Origin: HGM04593 sp045660825
GTDB lineage: Bacteria; Bacteroidota; Bacteroidia; Bacteroidales; Bacteroidaceae
Length of the DNA: 64,000 bases
Assembly (NCBI GenBank): GCA_045660825.1
Contig: JAZREN010000028.1
Span: 1 to 64,000, forward strand
Reading direction: 5' to 3'
This document shows positions 35,757 to 45,541 of this stretch, piece after piece. The position numbers were made by a program, and so were the translations under genes. How positions within the stretch are numbered: position 1 is the stretch's first letter; the number at the start of each line of letters is the position of its first letter. The notes under the pieces are model-generated. The model was not told the origin of the DNA. It did no database searches and worked only from the letters and a program-made list of their open reading frames with translations.

Positions 35757-36338
35757 TCAGCACTGCGCCATTCCACCACCAAAGTTAGGCAAGTTCACCT
35801 GTTCGAACTTGTAGCCCAATCGTTTGAGTTCCATGGCTGCACCAATGCGGAACATTACCTTTACCACACGTGCATATACATGGAATGCCATTGGAGACTG
35901 AGGTTCAATCCTCTCGCGGCGAATCAAGGTTACTGCAGTCTCACCCAAACGGCGCATCATATCCTCGATAGCCTTTGCCTCACGTGATTCAAGATGAAAA
36001 CCAATGATATCACGTACAATATGCTCGTCCATGTCATCAAATCCCTGCGCACCATAGTAACTTTTATACTCGGCCTTTGAATAGGCTGCCCAATCACCAT
36101 CCCACTGATAGGCCACAGCCATTCCAAGATAACCGGCCCATGCAATTGCAACAGTGGGGTAATCGGCAATATTGGGTACCGCATCGGCCATGTATTCAGG
36201 AGCCAATTCATCCCAACGGTTGCTTATGTCATCTGTTGCCAACAATGTGCCGTCAAGCACACCGTATTGTTTGCAAAGACGCAGGAGTTCGTCGGTTATG
36301 CGGCTCTCAAAATTCTCAAGATATACTTTATTTACCAT
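35757..36338 (-). CDS. Conserved-looking cytosolic protein of unknown function
   Basis: 193 residues, no signal peptide or membrane helix. I do not recognise a family. It is mostly helical by composition, with an acidic Trp/Tyr-rich centre (VAYQWDGDWAAYSKAEYKSYYG, about 76-97) and a Gly-rich end (NFGGGMAQC). It follows ribE by 26 bases and is probably on the same transcript. Confidence 0.7.
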   Translation of the reverse strand: MVNKVYLENFESRITDELLRLCKQYGVLDGTLLATDDISNRWDELAPEYMADAVPNIADYPTVAIAWAGYLGMAVAYQWDGDWAAYSKAEYKSYYGAQGFDDMDEHIVRDIIGFHLESREAKAIEDMMRRLGETAVTLIRRERIEPQSPMAFHVYARVVKVMFRIGAAMELKRLGYKFEQVNLPNFGGGMAQC

Positions 36339-36364
36339 TATCCTTATGTGTTACGTTATGGTCA

Positions 36365-36967
36365 TTACTGCAAAGCTGCAATGCGGGCAATATACTTGCC
36401 AATAATATCGAACTCGATGTTAACCTTTGTTCCCACTTCTATGGTGTGAAAATTAGTATGCTCGAAAGTGTATGGTATGATTGCCACCGAGAAAGAATCA
36501 TCAGTTGGTTCACAAACTGTAAGGCTCACACCATTCACTGTCACAGAACCCTTATCCACGGTCATATATCCCTTTGCTGCCATTGCCGCATCCTTTGGAT
36601 AACGGAATGTAAAATACCAGCTGCCATCGGCATCACGCACCGACACGCACTCGGCAGTGATGTCAACGTGTCCCTGCACAATGTGACCGTCGAGGCGTCC
36701 GTTCATCTTCATTGAACGCTCCACATTCACCTTGTCACCAACCTTCAAGCAACCAATGTTCGAACGCTCAAGGGTCTCGCTCATTGCAGTAACAGTATAT
36801 TCATCGCCTGTGATATCGACAACAGTAAGACACACGCCATTGTGCGCCACACTCTGGTCTATCTTCAATTCGCCCACAAATGAACAAGTTAGTGTCAAAT
36901 GCAGGTTACCTTGCTCACGCACCAACTTGCGCACGGTTGCAAACTCTTCTACAATACCTGAAAACAT
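36365..36967 (-). CDS. ribE: Riboflavin synthase, alpha subunit
   Basis: 200 residues. It dismutates two 6,7-dimethyl-8-ribityllumazine molecules to riboflavin. Two lumazine-binding repeats are visible: MFSGIVEEFATV...VAHNGVCLTV (about 1-50) and LDGHIVQGHVDI...VTVNGVSLTV (about 92-152). The start MFSGIVE is canonical. Confidence 0.97.
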   Translation of the reverse strand: MFSGIVEEFATVRKLVREQGNLHLTLTCSFVGELKIDQSVAHNGVCLTVVDITGDEYTVTAMSETLERSNIGCLKVGDKVNVERSMKMNGRLDGHIVQGHVDITAECVSVRDADGSWYFTFRYPKDAAMAAKGYMTVDKGSVTVNGVSLTVCEPTDDSFSVAIIPYTFEHTNFHTIEVGTKVNIEFDIIGKYIARIAALQ

Positions 36968-37007
36968 AATATTTAGTATTTAATTTGTCGTTTATAATAT
37001 TCTTTTG

Positions 37008-37038
37008 CGAAGATAGCACAATTTTGGCACACAGCAAA
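37008..37038 (-). promoter_or_regulatory. Promoter of ribE
   Basis: On the minus strand, TTTG (37038-37035), 19 bases, then TATCTTCG (37015-37008). This fits the Bacteroidales pattern TTTG-N19-TAnnTTTG with one mismatch, about 40 bases before the ribE start. Confidence 0.75.
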
Positions 37039-37114
37039 GAACCACATCCAAATGCAGACAAAATAGAAGGCGCGACATCATAGCCGCGCATTCACTATTA
37101 CAGTTTGGATAATA

Positions 37115-40100
37115 TTACTTTACAAGCACCTTTTTACCTGTTGATGTAACATAAATACCATTCTTCACAGGAGCTGTGACTTTCACACCATTCAAGTCAT
37201 ATAGTTCAATAGCCGCCTCATCTACATTCACGTCATCAATAGATGTCACGGTCTTCTTGTCGGCAAGATAAACAGTCAAGACATCACCAACCTCACTTTT
37301 CAGCAGATAGCTCTTGTTGGCATACACACCCGATGAAGAAGTAGAACCCTTGAAGGTCATGACTGCACCACCGGCGGTTGTTGAAGCGACAGTTCCAAGA
37401 AACTCACCCTTTGGAAGATAACCTCTAATGGTTGTACCATGCAAGAGATTATTCTCTACAAGCGGAGTGTTGTCACCAGGAAGCAAAGCAACTGTGTAAT
37501 CTTTCTTTGCACCTGCATAAACAACAGGCATATAGGCAGGAACCACACCACCCTGCACCTCTTCGATGTAAGCATAGTCGTACTCTTTGGTATCATATGT
37601 CCATTTTCCCGCGCCTGTCACAACATAGGCAGTAACCTCCTCGGGGATTGTCATTGCAAAAGGATAACATGCTGCAAGAAGCTTTGCCGTAGGTATCGAA
37701 AGTTTGAAATCTTCTACCTTCTGCACTTTCCACAGGTTGCTCTCATCGGTAGCACTACCGAACTTCACACCCGTAATCTTATCCGACGCAGCAGTCATGA
37801 AGTTATTGGTACCTGCAAGCCTGAAGGCATAGAGTCCCTCTTCCTCGTCCATACACACAGCCTCGAGCAACGAAGCCTCTTCCTTCTCTGTCAAATCGGC
37901 AACATTATCGCCCGAAGCACAAGAGAAGTAAAGGCCGGTCTGCATATTCTTCAGATAGTAACCACCATTGGTAGCCTCCCAAAGCCAAACCTGATCGGCT
38001 GCACTGGTCACATTCGCCTTTGCACGCTCCATCTTCCATGTGATTTCACCATTGAGTTCAAGCTGAGTATTTGCGCCGCAAGTCAACGCTGTGCCATCAT
38101 TCTTTGATGAAATGTTGTAGTAGATACCTGCATCCAACCCCTTCACCTCACTAGCCTGGCCATAAATCATCTTGCGTGTTCCGTCATAGCCCACAGCAAC
38201 AATGTATGCCGAGTTACCTGTGAAAAGCACCTTGGTATCAGTGTGTGTATCATAGGTAGCCGCAAGACCATACATTGTAATATGTGTGAGATTGCCATAT
38301 CCGTCATAAGTCTCGAACGCAACTGCATTCTTCACCTTTGAATGCTCTACTCGTACAGTGCCATTGCCCATATCCTTGCAACCATAACCATACTGGCTTG
38401 GAACCTCAAGCGCAAGACAGTCGCGGTAGATGTGATAGTTGTGGGCATTGATGTAATTGATTTCCTCCATTGGAGTAGGATAACCCTTAACACGTACATG
38501 CTCCTTCAATGCGTCAATCATCTCGGCAGAAATCACAAGCCAACCCGGAGTATAGTCCTCAATATAAGCATTAACCTGTTTGAGCATACCTGCCTTCTCA
38601 AAGAATGGAAGAAGGTTGAGACCTGCACTGTCACAAGCAAGTTTCATCCAATTAATCTGCTGTTTGCCCGATGTATTATATTTTGAAGCATAGCTTGCAT
38701 CGCTGCGGATACCCTCGATAACCATTGGGATGATATCGGATGACTTCGCAGCCATTGTACCCCAAAGATTCAACTGCCAGAATGGAACAAGCTTCACAAA
38801 GTGGTCATAGTTGCGGCTGGTGGTGGTTACAGAGCCTATGTTCTTTCCATCGGCATCATATCCTGTAACAGTCTTCTCGGCAGGCACTGTTCCGTGATAG
38901 TCGGGACCATCCTGCAACTGCCATGCAACACCCTTGCGGACACCCTCCTCAAAGTATGTCTGCATGCGGCCACCGCGCATTCCCGAATAGCTGTCAATGC
39001 CGGATATCTCATCCTCCAAACGCATCCTGTTCTTGTTGCCCGAGAAGTGGAGCTGCGCCCACGATGCATAGATGTTATTTGTTGTCTCGCCACAACCCGG
39101 CCACTTGAAACCGGTTGTTACCTGATTGTTGTGGCCCCACTCGTGACCGACACCCCAGAAATCAAAGTTCTTTGAATCAGGAGTCATGATACCTCCCAAG
39201 CTACCAATGTGACAGTATGCACCCTCGCCGCCGGCAGCCATAAATCCGTAGTTAGTTGCATAGAACAATTGACGGTTTTTCACCTGACGGCCATACTTTT
39301 CAAGACCAAGGATATCGCGCTCGGCCCACTGTGTCTGCTCATAAAGTGTCATCACAGAATCCACATTTGTTGGACAATGCTTGAGCCATGAGCATACAGG
39401 ATATGCAAGCTGTGCATGGCGTGAACGGGTAATGATAATTGTAGAGTCATTGCTTGCACGTCCTTTGAGCATCGCTTTCCAATCGTCATTGGTCATGGTC
39501 TCCTGATCCCAATAACCCTGCACGGGGGCATTCACAAAGTGAACCTTTACATTTGGCGCTTTCTCAAAATCGTCGGTATAGTAATTGATGAACACATTAC
39601 CCTCGCTCTGCGCAGTAATCACGTTCAGACCATTCTTCAATGAATATGCACTTGAGTTCTCGTTCAACAGCCAGTTTTTGATTTTAACACCGACACCATA
39701 CTCGCCAATACCGCTTACCACTACAATGCAAGTCTCGCCGGGCTTCAGATAGACACCTGTAGGGTTCTCATAGTTATTGTACTGGCTGCTGATCTTCAGG
39801 TTGTTTTTCAAGGTTGACGTTGTCATATATGCCTCATACTCGCCAACACGGAACTTCTTGTAGCCTGCAGCATCGGCAAGCAAGTTGTCAACAAGCTTCT
39901 TCACATCGGCATCGGCAATACCGTTACTGCTTGTTACACCTGGCTTGAGAACAGTGTAGAGGTCATCCTCGAAATACTGCTCAAAGGCCTGGCTCTTTGT
40001 GTCGTCAAAAGCATACGCCTCAATCTCGGCAGCCGAAGCATAGCCGCTTGCACCGCTCTTGATTGTGAAACGAATACGACCACACTCCACACCGCCGGGG

Positions 40101-40483
40101 ATTATGAAATCGTACACAGCACTTGCACCGTTAAGGTCATAAGTGCCTATCTTTGTAAATGTATTGCTACCGGTTGATGTAGCATAAGAGAGTTCTACCT
40201 CGTCCCAGTTACCGTTAGAACCGTCCTGGCGTGGAATGTATCTCATGTAGTCGACATGAGAAACCTCCTTGAAGTTAACTGTATATGTCACAGGAAACTT
40301 CGTACCCGAACCCGAGTATGAACTGTGCCAGATGGTAGAAGCGTTGCCATCAATGGCCAACTTGGCTTCATTGCCCTCCTGATAACTATTTGCATAAGCA
40401 CCGGTAATTGTCACCTTAGTGTCCTGGGCATTCAAGCCAAACACAGTGGCAACAAATAACATTAGAAACAGAATTCTTTTCAT
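37115..40483 (-). CDS. Secreted M60-family metallopeptidase (mucinase-like)
   Basis: 1122 residues. The signal peptide is 1-20 (FGLNAQ end). An F5/8C-like discoidin domain lies at about 22-158, then a domain around 170-300 and the M60 catalytic region. The zinc site is GHEWGH (H447, E448, H451) with E466 in CGETTN, matching HExxHx(8-24)E. Lectin-like and Ig-like modules follow, and the tail IELYDLNGVKVTAP...KKVLVK resembles a T9SS-type A sorting signal. M60 (enhancin-like) enzymes cut mucin-type O-glycoproteins, which suits a mucosal lifestyle. It is monocistronic, with a TATCTTTA box at about 40532-40525. Confidence 0.93.
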   Translation of the reverse strand: MKRILFLMLFVATVFGLNAQDTKVTITGAYANSYQEGNEAKLAIDGNASTIWHSSYSGSGTKFPVTYTVNFKEVSHVDYMRYIPRQDGSNGNWDEVELSYATSTGSNTFTKIGTYDLNGASAVYDFIIPGGVECGRIRFTIKSGASGYASAAEIEAYAFDDTKSQAFEQYFEDDLYTVLKPGVTSSNGIADADVKKLVDNLLADAAGYKKFRVGEYEAYMTTSTLKNNLKISSQYNNYENPTGVYLKPGETCIVVVSGIGEYGVGVKIKNWLLNENSSAYSLKNGLNVITAQSEGNVFINYYTDDFEKAPNVKVHFVNAPVQGYWDQETMTNDDWKAMLKGRASNDSTIIITRSRHAQLAYPVCSWLKHCPTNVDSVMTLYEQTQWAERDILGLEKYGRQVKNRQLFYATNYGFMAAGGEGAYCHIGSLGGIMTPDSKNFDFWGVGHEWGHNNQVTTGFKWPGCGETTNNIYASWAQLHFSGNKNRMRLEDEISGIDSYSGMRGGRMQTYFEEGVRKGVAWQLQDGPDYHGTVPAEKTVTGYDADGKNIGSVTTTSRNYDHFVKLVPFWQLNLWGTMAAKSSDIIPMVIEGIRSDASYASKYNTSGKQQINWMKLACDSAGLNLLPFFEKAGMLKQVNAYIEDYTPGWLVISAEMIDALKEHVRVKGYPTPMEEINYINAHNYHIYRDCLALEVPSQYGYGCKDMGNGTVRVEHSKVKNAVAFETYDGYGNLTHITMYGLAATYDTHTDTKVLFTGNSAYIVAVGYDGTRKMIYGQASEVKGLDAGIYYNISSKNDGTALTCGANTQLELNGEITWKMERAKANVTSAADQVWLWEATNGGYYLKNMQTGLYFSCASGDNVADLTEKEEASLLEAVCMDEEEGLYAFRLAGTNNFMTAASDKITGVKFGSATDESNLWKVQKVEDFKLSIPTAKLLAACYPFAMTIPEEVTAYVVTGAGKWTYDTKEYDYAYIEEVQGGVVPAYMPVVYAGAKKDYTVALLPGDNTPLVENNLLHGTTIRGYLPKGEFLGTVASTTAGGAVMTFKGSTSSSGVYANKSYLLKSEVGDVLTVYLADKKTVTSIDDVNVDEAAIELYDLNGVKVTAPVKNGIYVTSTGKKVLVK

Positions 40484-40582
40484 ATAATTAAAATTTAATA
40501 ATATCTGCTATTCACAAATCTTTGTAAAGATAGCACTTAATTTATTATAATAAGGTATAAACCGGCAAAAAAGTATAAGCAA

Positions 40583-40610
40583 TCAAGGGGATGCAACCGC
40601 ATCCCCTTGA
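40583..40610 (-). terminator. Terminator-like hairpin after glutamine synthetase
   Basis: TCAAGGGGATGC / GCATCCCCTTGA, 12 bp with an AACC loop. The nearest T run on the minus strand is about 10 bases further on, so it is less canonical than the others. Confidence 0.75.
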
Positions 40611-40636
40611 CAAACAATATTTGTTCCGGTTCAAAA

Positions 40637-42820
40637 TTATACTATGAACAACAATTCCCTATACTTAGGCAGCGTCCACAACTGATTATCAACGACAAGT
40701 TCAAGATTATCAATGTGCGAACGAATCTCCTCGAGCATTGGCGCAACAGTGTCATGGTATGCAATTGCCTTGTCACGCTCCGATGCAATGCGGTTGGCAA
40801 CCTTGCGGCGCTCCACAAGCTCGGCAACCAGGCGACGAATCTCGGCAACATGCTCGGCCATCTGCTTCACAAGTTCAATATTCTCGGCCGAGAGACGGTC
40901 ACCCACCTCCTTGCCAATGACATGCTCCATCTTTATGACATTGTCAAGCAACGAGCTCTGGTACTTTGTTGCAGTGGGCACAATGTGGTTGAGGGCAAGG
41001 TCACCAAGTACACGCGCCTCAATCTGGATTTTCTTGGTGTACATCTCCCACTTGATTTCGTTGCGGGCAGCAAGCTCGGTCTCGGTCATCACATCCATGT
41101 CGCGGAACATGGCCACACTCTCCTTGTCGAGATAGCGGTCGAACACGATAGGCGCACTTGCCTCGCAGTCGAGTCCACGGCGCGATGCCTCACGACGCCA
41201 CTCGTCACTGTAGCCATTGCCATCAAAACGGACAGGCTTGCTATATTTGATATACTTGCGGATAATCTTCACAAGCGCATCTTCCTTGCTGTGTCCCTTG
41301 TCAATGAGAGCATCAACCTCGCGTTTGAAGATAGTGAGCTGCTCGGCCATCGCGGTATTGAGCGCAATCATCGCCGATGCACAGTTGGCCTCGGCACCCA
41401 CAGCACGGAACTCGAAACGGTTACCGGTGAAGGCGAATGGCGAGGTACGGTTGCGGTCGGTATTGTCAATCATCAATTCCGGGATTGATGGGATATTCAG
41501 GCGTAGCTCACGTTTGCTGAGAATCTTGACCACATCATCGGTTGTCTCCATGTGGTCGAGCACCGATGAAAGGTGCGAGCCAAGAAAACTTGAGATAATT
41601 GCCGGTGGAGCCTCGGCGGCACCAAGACGGTGAGCATTGGCCGCCGACATGATACTCGCCTTGAGCAAGCCGTTGTGGCGATATATCGCAGCAAGCGTGT
41701 TCACCACAAAGGTGATGAAACGCAAGTTGTCCTTGTCATTCTTTCCGGGAGCCATGAGCAACACGCCGGTATCGGTGCCAAGCGACCAGTTATTGTGTTT
41801 GCCCGAACCGTTGACACCCTTGAAAGGTTTCTCGTGCAACAGCACGCGGAAACCATGGCGGCGCGCTACCTCTTTCATGAGCGCCATGATGAGCATGTTG
41901 TGGTCGACAGCCAGGTTACACTCTTCATATATCGGCGCAAGCTCAAACTGGTTGGGCGCAGCCTCGTTATGGCATGTCTTGGCAGGGATGCCAAGCTTCA
42001 TCGCCTCAATCTCAAGTTCCTTCATAAATGCAGCCACGCGCTTGGGAATAGAACCGAAATAGTGATCCTCGAGCTGCTGGTTCTTTGCACTATCGTGCCC
42101 CATAAGGGTACGACCGGTGAGCAGCAAATCGGGGCGCGCAAGCAGCATACCCTCGTCAACAAGGAAATACTCCTGCTCCCAACCAAGATATGTTGTAACC
42201 TTCTTCACATTCTTGTCAAAGTAGCGGCACACATCGGTCGCAGCCTTGTCAACAGCGCGCAATGACTTGAGCAGCGGAGCCTTATAGTCGAGCGCCTCAC
42301 CGGTGTATGAGATGAACACTGTGGGAATACACAATGTGTCATCAATAAGGAACGCAGGCGATGTCGGGTCCCAAGCACTGTAACCGCGAGCCTCGAATGT
42401 ACTGCGTATACCACCATTGGGGAACGAAGAGGCATCGGGTTCCTGCTGCACAAGCAACTTACCCGAGAACTCCTCAAGCACACCACCCTTGCCATCATGT
42501 TCAATGAAGGCATCATGCTTTTCGGCAGTTGTTTCAGTGAGCGGATGGAACCAGTGTGTATAGTGTGTAGCGCCGTTCTCCACAGCCCAACGCTTCATCC
42601 CCTCGGCCACGCTGTCAGCAATGGAGCTGTCCAATGGAGCATCGTTGTCAATAACATCAATGAGTTTATAATAAACCTCTTTAGGAAGATACTTGAACAT
42701 CTTCTCTCGGTTGAAGACCTTTGCACCAAAATAGTCCGACGGACGCAATTCACTGTCGGGCACCTCAACGGCTTTCTTACCGAAAGCCGCTGATATCACT
42801 TCAAAACGTAGCTTTGACAT
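40637..42820 (-). CDS. glnN: Glutamine synthetase type III
   Basis: 727 residues, the GSIII length. It makes glutamine from glutamate and ammonia using ATP. Near the N-terminus are RFEVISAAFGKKAVEVP and VFNREKMFKYLP; in the catalytic core KTCHNEAAPNQFELAPIYE, NGSGKHNNWSLGT and NRTSPFAFTGNRFEFRAVGA. The long C-terminal helical part includes AEHVAEIRRLVAELVERRKVANR. It is divergently arranged to the ATP-grasp/Mur-ligase operon across a 447-base gap. Confidence 0.97.
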   Translation of the reverse strand: MSKLRFEVISAAFGKKAVEVPDSELRPSDYFGAKVFNREKMFKYLPKEVYYKLIDVIDNDAPLDSSIADSVAEGMKRWAVENGATHYTHWFHPLTETTAEKHDAFIEHDGKGGVLEEFSGKLLVQQEPDASSFPNGGIRSTFEARGYSAWDPTSPAFLIDDTLCIPTVFISYTGEALDYKAPLLKSLRAVDKAATDVCRYFDKNVKKVTTYLGWEQEYFLVDEGMLLARPDLLLTGRTLMGHDSAKNQQLEDHYFGSIPKRVAAFMKELEIEAMKLGIPAKTCHNEAAPNQFELAPIYEECNLAVDHNMLIMALMKEVARRHGFRVLLHEKPFKGVNGSGKHNNWSLGTDTGVLLMAPGKNDKDNLRFITFVVNTLAAIYRHNGLLKASIMSAANAHRLGAAEAPPAIISSFLGSHLSSVLDHMETTDDVVKILSKRELRLNIPSIPELMIDNTDRNRTSPFAFTGNRFEFRAVGAEANCASAMIALNTAMAEQLTIFKREVDALIDKGHSKEDALVKIIRKYIKYSKPVRFDGNGYSDEWRREASRRGLDCEASAPIVFDRYLDKESVAMFRDMDVMTETELAARNEIKWEMYTKKIQIEARVLGDLALNHIVPTATKYQSSLLDNVIKMEHVIGKEVGDRLSAENIELVKQMAEHVAEIRRLVAELVERRKVANRIASERDKAIAYHDTVAPMLEEIRSHIDNLELVVDNQLWTLPKYRELLFIV

Positions 42821-43267
42821 TTATTTTGTATTTTTAATGTTTTTATTCTAGAACCGGACAATTTTCCAATTGACTTTTTGTAAATTCAAAAAATCAATGC
42901 AAATATAGCACCACCACCGCAAAAAGCAAAGCATTTATCAATAAACAGCATCCCACTTATGAAATTTTACATAAAATCAAGTACAAATTCAAAAAACGGA
43001 AGCCATTTGACGCACAAAACACATTCAAATGTTACAAAATTCAAAAAACGCACACCTATTATACAAATATCATTTTATCACAAAAACCATTATATCAACT
43101 GTCTTTTTGTCAAATAAAAACTTATATTTGCAAAATAGAAGAATACGGTGCGCCACAGCAGGCATGCAAGCCACACACATGACAGCCCAATTATGAGCTA
43201 ACAGCAATGCCGTATCATAACTTTTTATTATTTTTGCATATTTAGTAATACAAACACTATTATCCCT
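42821..43267. promoter_or_regulatory. Divergent regulatory region, GS III and amide-ligase operon
   Basis: 447 bases, AT-rich, no gene seen. Two perfect TAnnTTTG boxes face the plus-strand operon: TATATTTG (43123-43130) and TATTTTTG (43229-43236, 32 bases before the start). ATACGG near 43144 and CCGTAT near 43210 could pair as a weak hairpin between them. ATTCAAAAA recurs several times (42886-43044), possibly a binding-site cluster for the GS side. Confidence 0.5.
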
Positions 43268-45541
43268 ATGATAACAGACCCGACCGGTACAATAAAGCAA
43301 ATATTGGATTTTGAAAAGAATTTCTCATGCCAACAATATCAGGGTAACGGTAAAGAGAATTTCATAATTGAAAAAGGAGTCATTCCCATCATGCTTTCGG
43401 CTCCACACTCTATCAACCAGCAAAGAGATGGCAAAAAAAAACGTGCCGACAAGATGACAGGCAGCATTGCACAGTTCCTGCATAAAGCAACAGGATGCCA
43501 CATTATTTACTCGGCAAAATTCTCTGAAGGCGATGCCAACTATGACCCCATAGCAAACAACGGCAACCCATACCAGAGCAGACTGATTGAGTACATAAAA
43601 GAGAATAATATAAAAGTGTTGATTGACCTGCATGGCGCTGCCGCCGAGAGGGGATTCGCCATAGAAATAGGCACCGCCCCACTCCGCGATGCGAGCAACA
43701 ACATCATAGGCAACGAGTTCCGCTCATTGAAAGGGCACGACTTCATAGTCAAGCTCATAAAGTACACATTGGACTATTTCTTGAGAGACGTACAACACCC
43801 CAAGAAAGAGGTGTGGCACAACAGAGTGTTCGATGCCGGACACCAGAACACCGTCACCAAATCAGTCTCGGAACACACGGACTGCGCATGCCTTCAGATG
43901 GAAATAAACCGTGCATACCGCGAGACAGAGAACACTGCCGAATTCATCAAACTGTTGGAAAGTCTCATATACATCATAAGCACATTGAGCAATATCGATT
44001 GGACCGCCAACAAGATTGATGTTTACCGCCTGTGGCAATCGAACAAGCACAAGCCACAGGACAAAATAGAGTTTCATTTTTCGGACACCTTCACAACCAC
44101 ATTCAAAGAACATAGTCTGTTATACATATGTTCATTGCAGAAAGGAAGCGAGATTGTCAGGCTTCACAAAGCCAACAGCAATCTCATGCAGAATTTCCGT
44201 ACTGCACAACAACCCGAGGAGAAGATACAGGAACAGGAATATGTATTCTTGACAAACCGCCTGATAGAGTTTCTCTTCGGCAGGGACTGGATTGCCCCAA
44301 ACGAAACCCTATCCTCACTCCGAGGTGCGCCAATTGTGATATACGAAAACAACAAAGACAGATATAGGATTGGATATCCAAAAGCAAACAACATCGACAA
44401 CATTGCCTTCTCCTCAATGCTATATCAATGCAAAGAGAGTGACGCCGACAAGTTCGACTTCATGATATTCAACCGTTACACCGACTCACGCGTACATATT
44501 GATTTTTCCGCAGCCGATTACCGCGATTATGGAAGAGTCAAGGACAAGAACGGGCAACCGGCAAAAAAGATAATGTTGCCACGCTACTACAGACGACTGC
44601 TTGGCTACCTTGACTTCCCATTGAAAACAATGAGAAGCGAGGAGTACATGCACTTGATACGAATGACCGGGAACGAAGCCGAAGACTTCCTGGCACAGGC
44701 ATACCGGAAGCAAGACGGACACTACATACTGCAGGACGAGCCATTCGGCAATCACCGCATACAGGAGCTATTCAAGAGCCTCTCATTCGACACCGGTATA
44801 TTCACGGTACAACTGACCGAAACCGAAATGGAAAATTTGGGTAACAGGTTGAAAGAAAAGCTCACAATGCCACTGAAGCAGTGTTACAGAAAAATGAGCG
44901 ACGAGGTTCTGTACGCTTGCAAAGAAAGCGAGGAACATGCCAAGTCCCGTGAGGAGGCAACTGAAATACAACGTTATTTCGGACTATACGACTACGTAGA
45001 GATTCTGACTGCGCCCAAAGACAACACCTCAAAAATTCCGCTACGCAAGAAAATAAGACGTGTTTTCAACTCGGGCATCACATGGATAATGAAAAGAGTG
45101 ATTGGCAAGCTGGAATGCTCGTTGAGGACAACATGGACAAGCGAGACCGACGACAGAAACAATGTCGCACGATTAAGCAGAAACATGATGAGCCTCATCG
45201 GTGTGTCCGAAAACGACAAGATTGTCATAAAATATGGCAACAGGAAGGAGACATTAAGGGTTCTCGAGGACAAGGAAATGAAGAATTTCCAAGTGGGAGT
45301 CCCAGCCCCCACCCGCAAGAAACTGGGCATGAGCAGCACCAACGACGCCGTTGTGGTTTACCGCGATATGCTGCACACATTCAAGAGACACTCGTTGGAG
45401 CAGATGTTCGCCATCATCGGTATGACCATAACCATCACACAAATGACCGACGACCCACTTTGGGCAATACTCATGTGTGTGACCCTCATACCAATAATCA
45501 TCTATTTCATCCTGAACGAAGAACGAATAAAGGTAAAATGA
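43268..45541 (+). CDS. N-formylglutamate-amidohydrolase-like protein with C-terminal membrane anchor
   Basis: 757 residues. The N-terminal ~240 residues resemble the N-formylglutamate amidohydrolase family, a zinc-carboxypeptidase-like fold: MLSAPHS (H47), VLIDLHGAA (D120, H122), FAIEIGT and LQMEINRAYR (E212). The middle is unfamiliar. Residues about 640-700 (RLSRNMMSLIGVSENDKIVI, then VPAPTRKKLGMSSTNDAVVV) look like a double-psi-barrel or AbrB-like strand repeat. One or two membrane helices follow (about 713-749, WAILMCVTLIPIIIYFIL). It shares ATGA with the ATP-grasp gene. A hydrolase for amide-linked Glu/Asp products is inference. Confidence 0.75.
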   Translation: MITDPTGTIKQILDFEKNFSCQQYQGNGKENFIIEKGVIPIMLSAPHSINQQRDGKKKRADKMTGSIAQFLHKATGCHIIYSAKFSEGDANYDPIANNGNPYQSRLIEYIKENNIKVLIDLHGAAAERGFAIEIGTAPLRDASNNIIGNEFRSLKGHDFIVKLIKYTLDYFLRDVQHPKKEVWHNRVFDAGHQNTVTKSVSEHTDCACLQMEINRAYRETENTAEFIKLLESLIYIISTLSNIDWTANKIDVYRLWQSNKHKPQDKIEFHFSDTFTTTFKEHSLLYICSLQKGSEIVRLHKANSNLMQNFRTAQQPEEKIQEQEYVFLTNRLIEFLFGRDWIAPNETLSSLRGAPIVIYENNKDRYRIGYPKANNIDNIAFSSMLYQCKESDADKFDFMIFNRYTDSRVHIDFSAADYRDYGRVKDKNGQPAKKIMLPRYYRRLLGYLDFPLKTMRSEEYMHLIRMTGNEAEDFLAQAYRKQDGHYILQDEPFGNHRIQELFKSLSFDTGIFTVQLTETEMENLGNRLKEKLTMPLKQCYRKMSDEVLYACKESEEHAKSREEATEIQRYFGLYDYVEILTAPKDNTSKIPLRKKIRRVFNSGITWIMKRVIGKLECSLRTTWTSETDDRNNVARLSRNMMSLIGVSENDKIVIKYGNRKETLRVLEDKEMKNFQVGVPAPTRKKLGMSSTNDAVVVYRDMLHTFKRHSLEQMFAIIGMTITITQMTDDPLWAILMCVTLIPIIIYFILNEERIKVK

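Noticed and set aside
40607..41488. Long antisense frame over glutamine synthetase
   Set aside because: It is a shadow of the GC-biased coding strand, with no recognisable motifs and no upstream signals.
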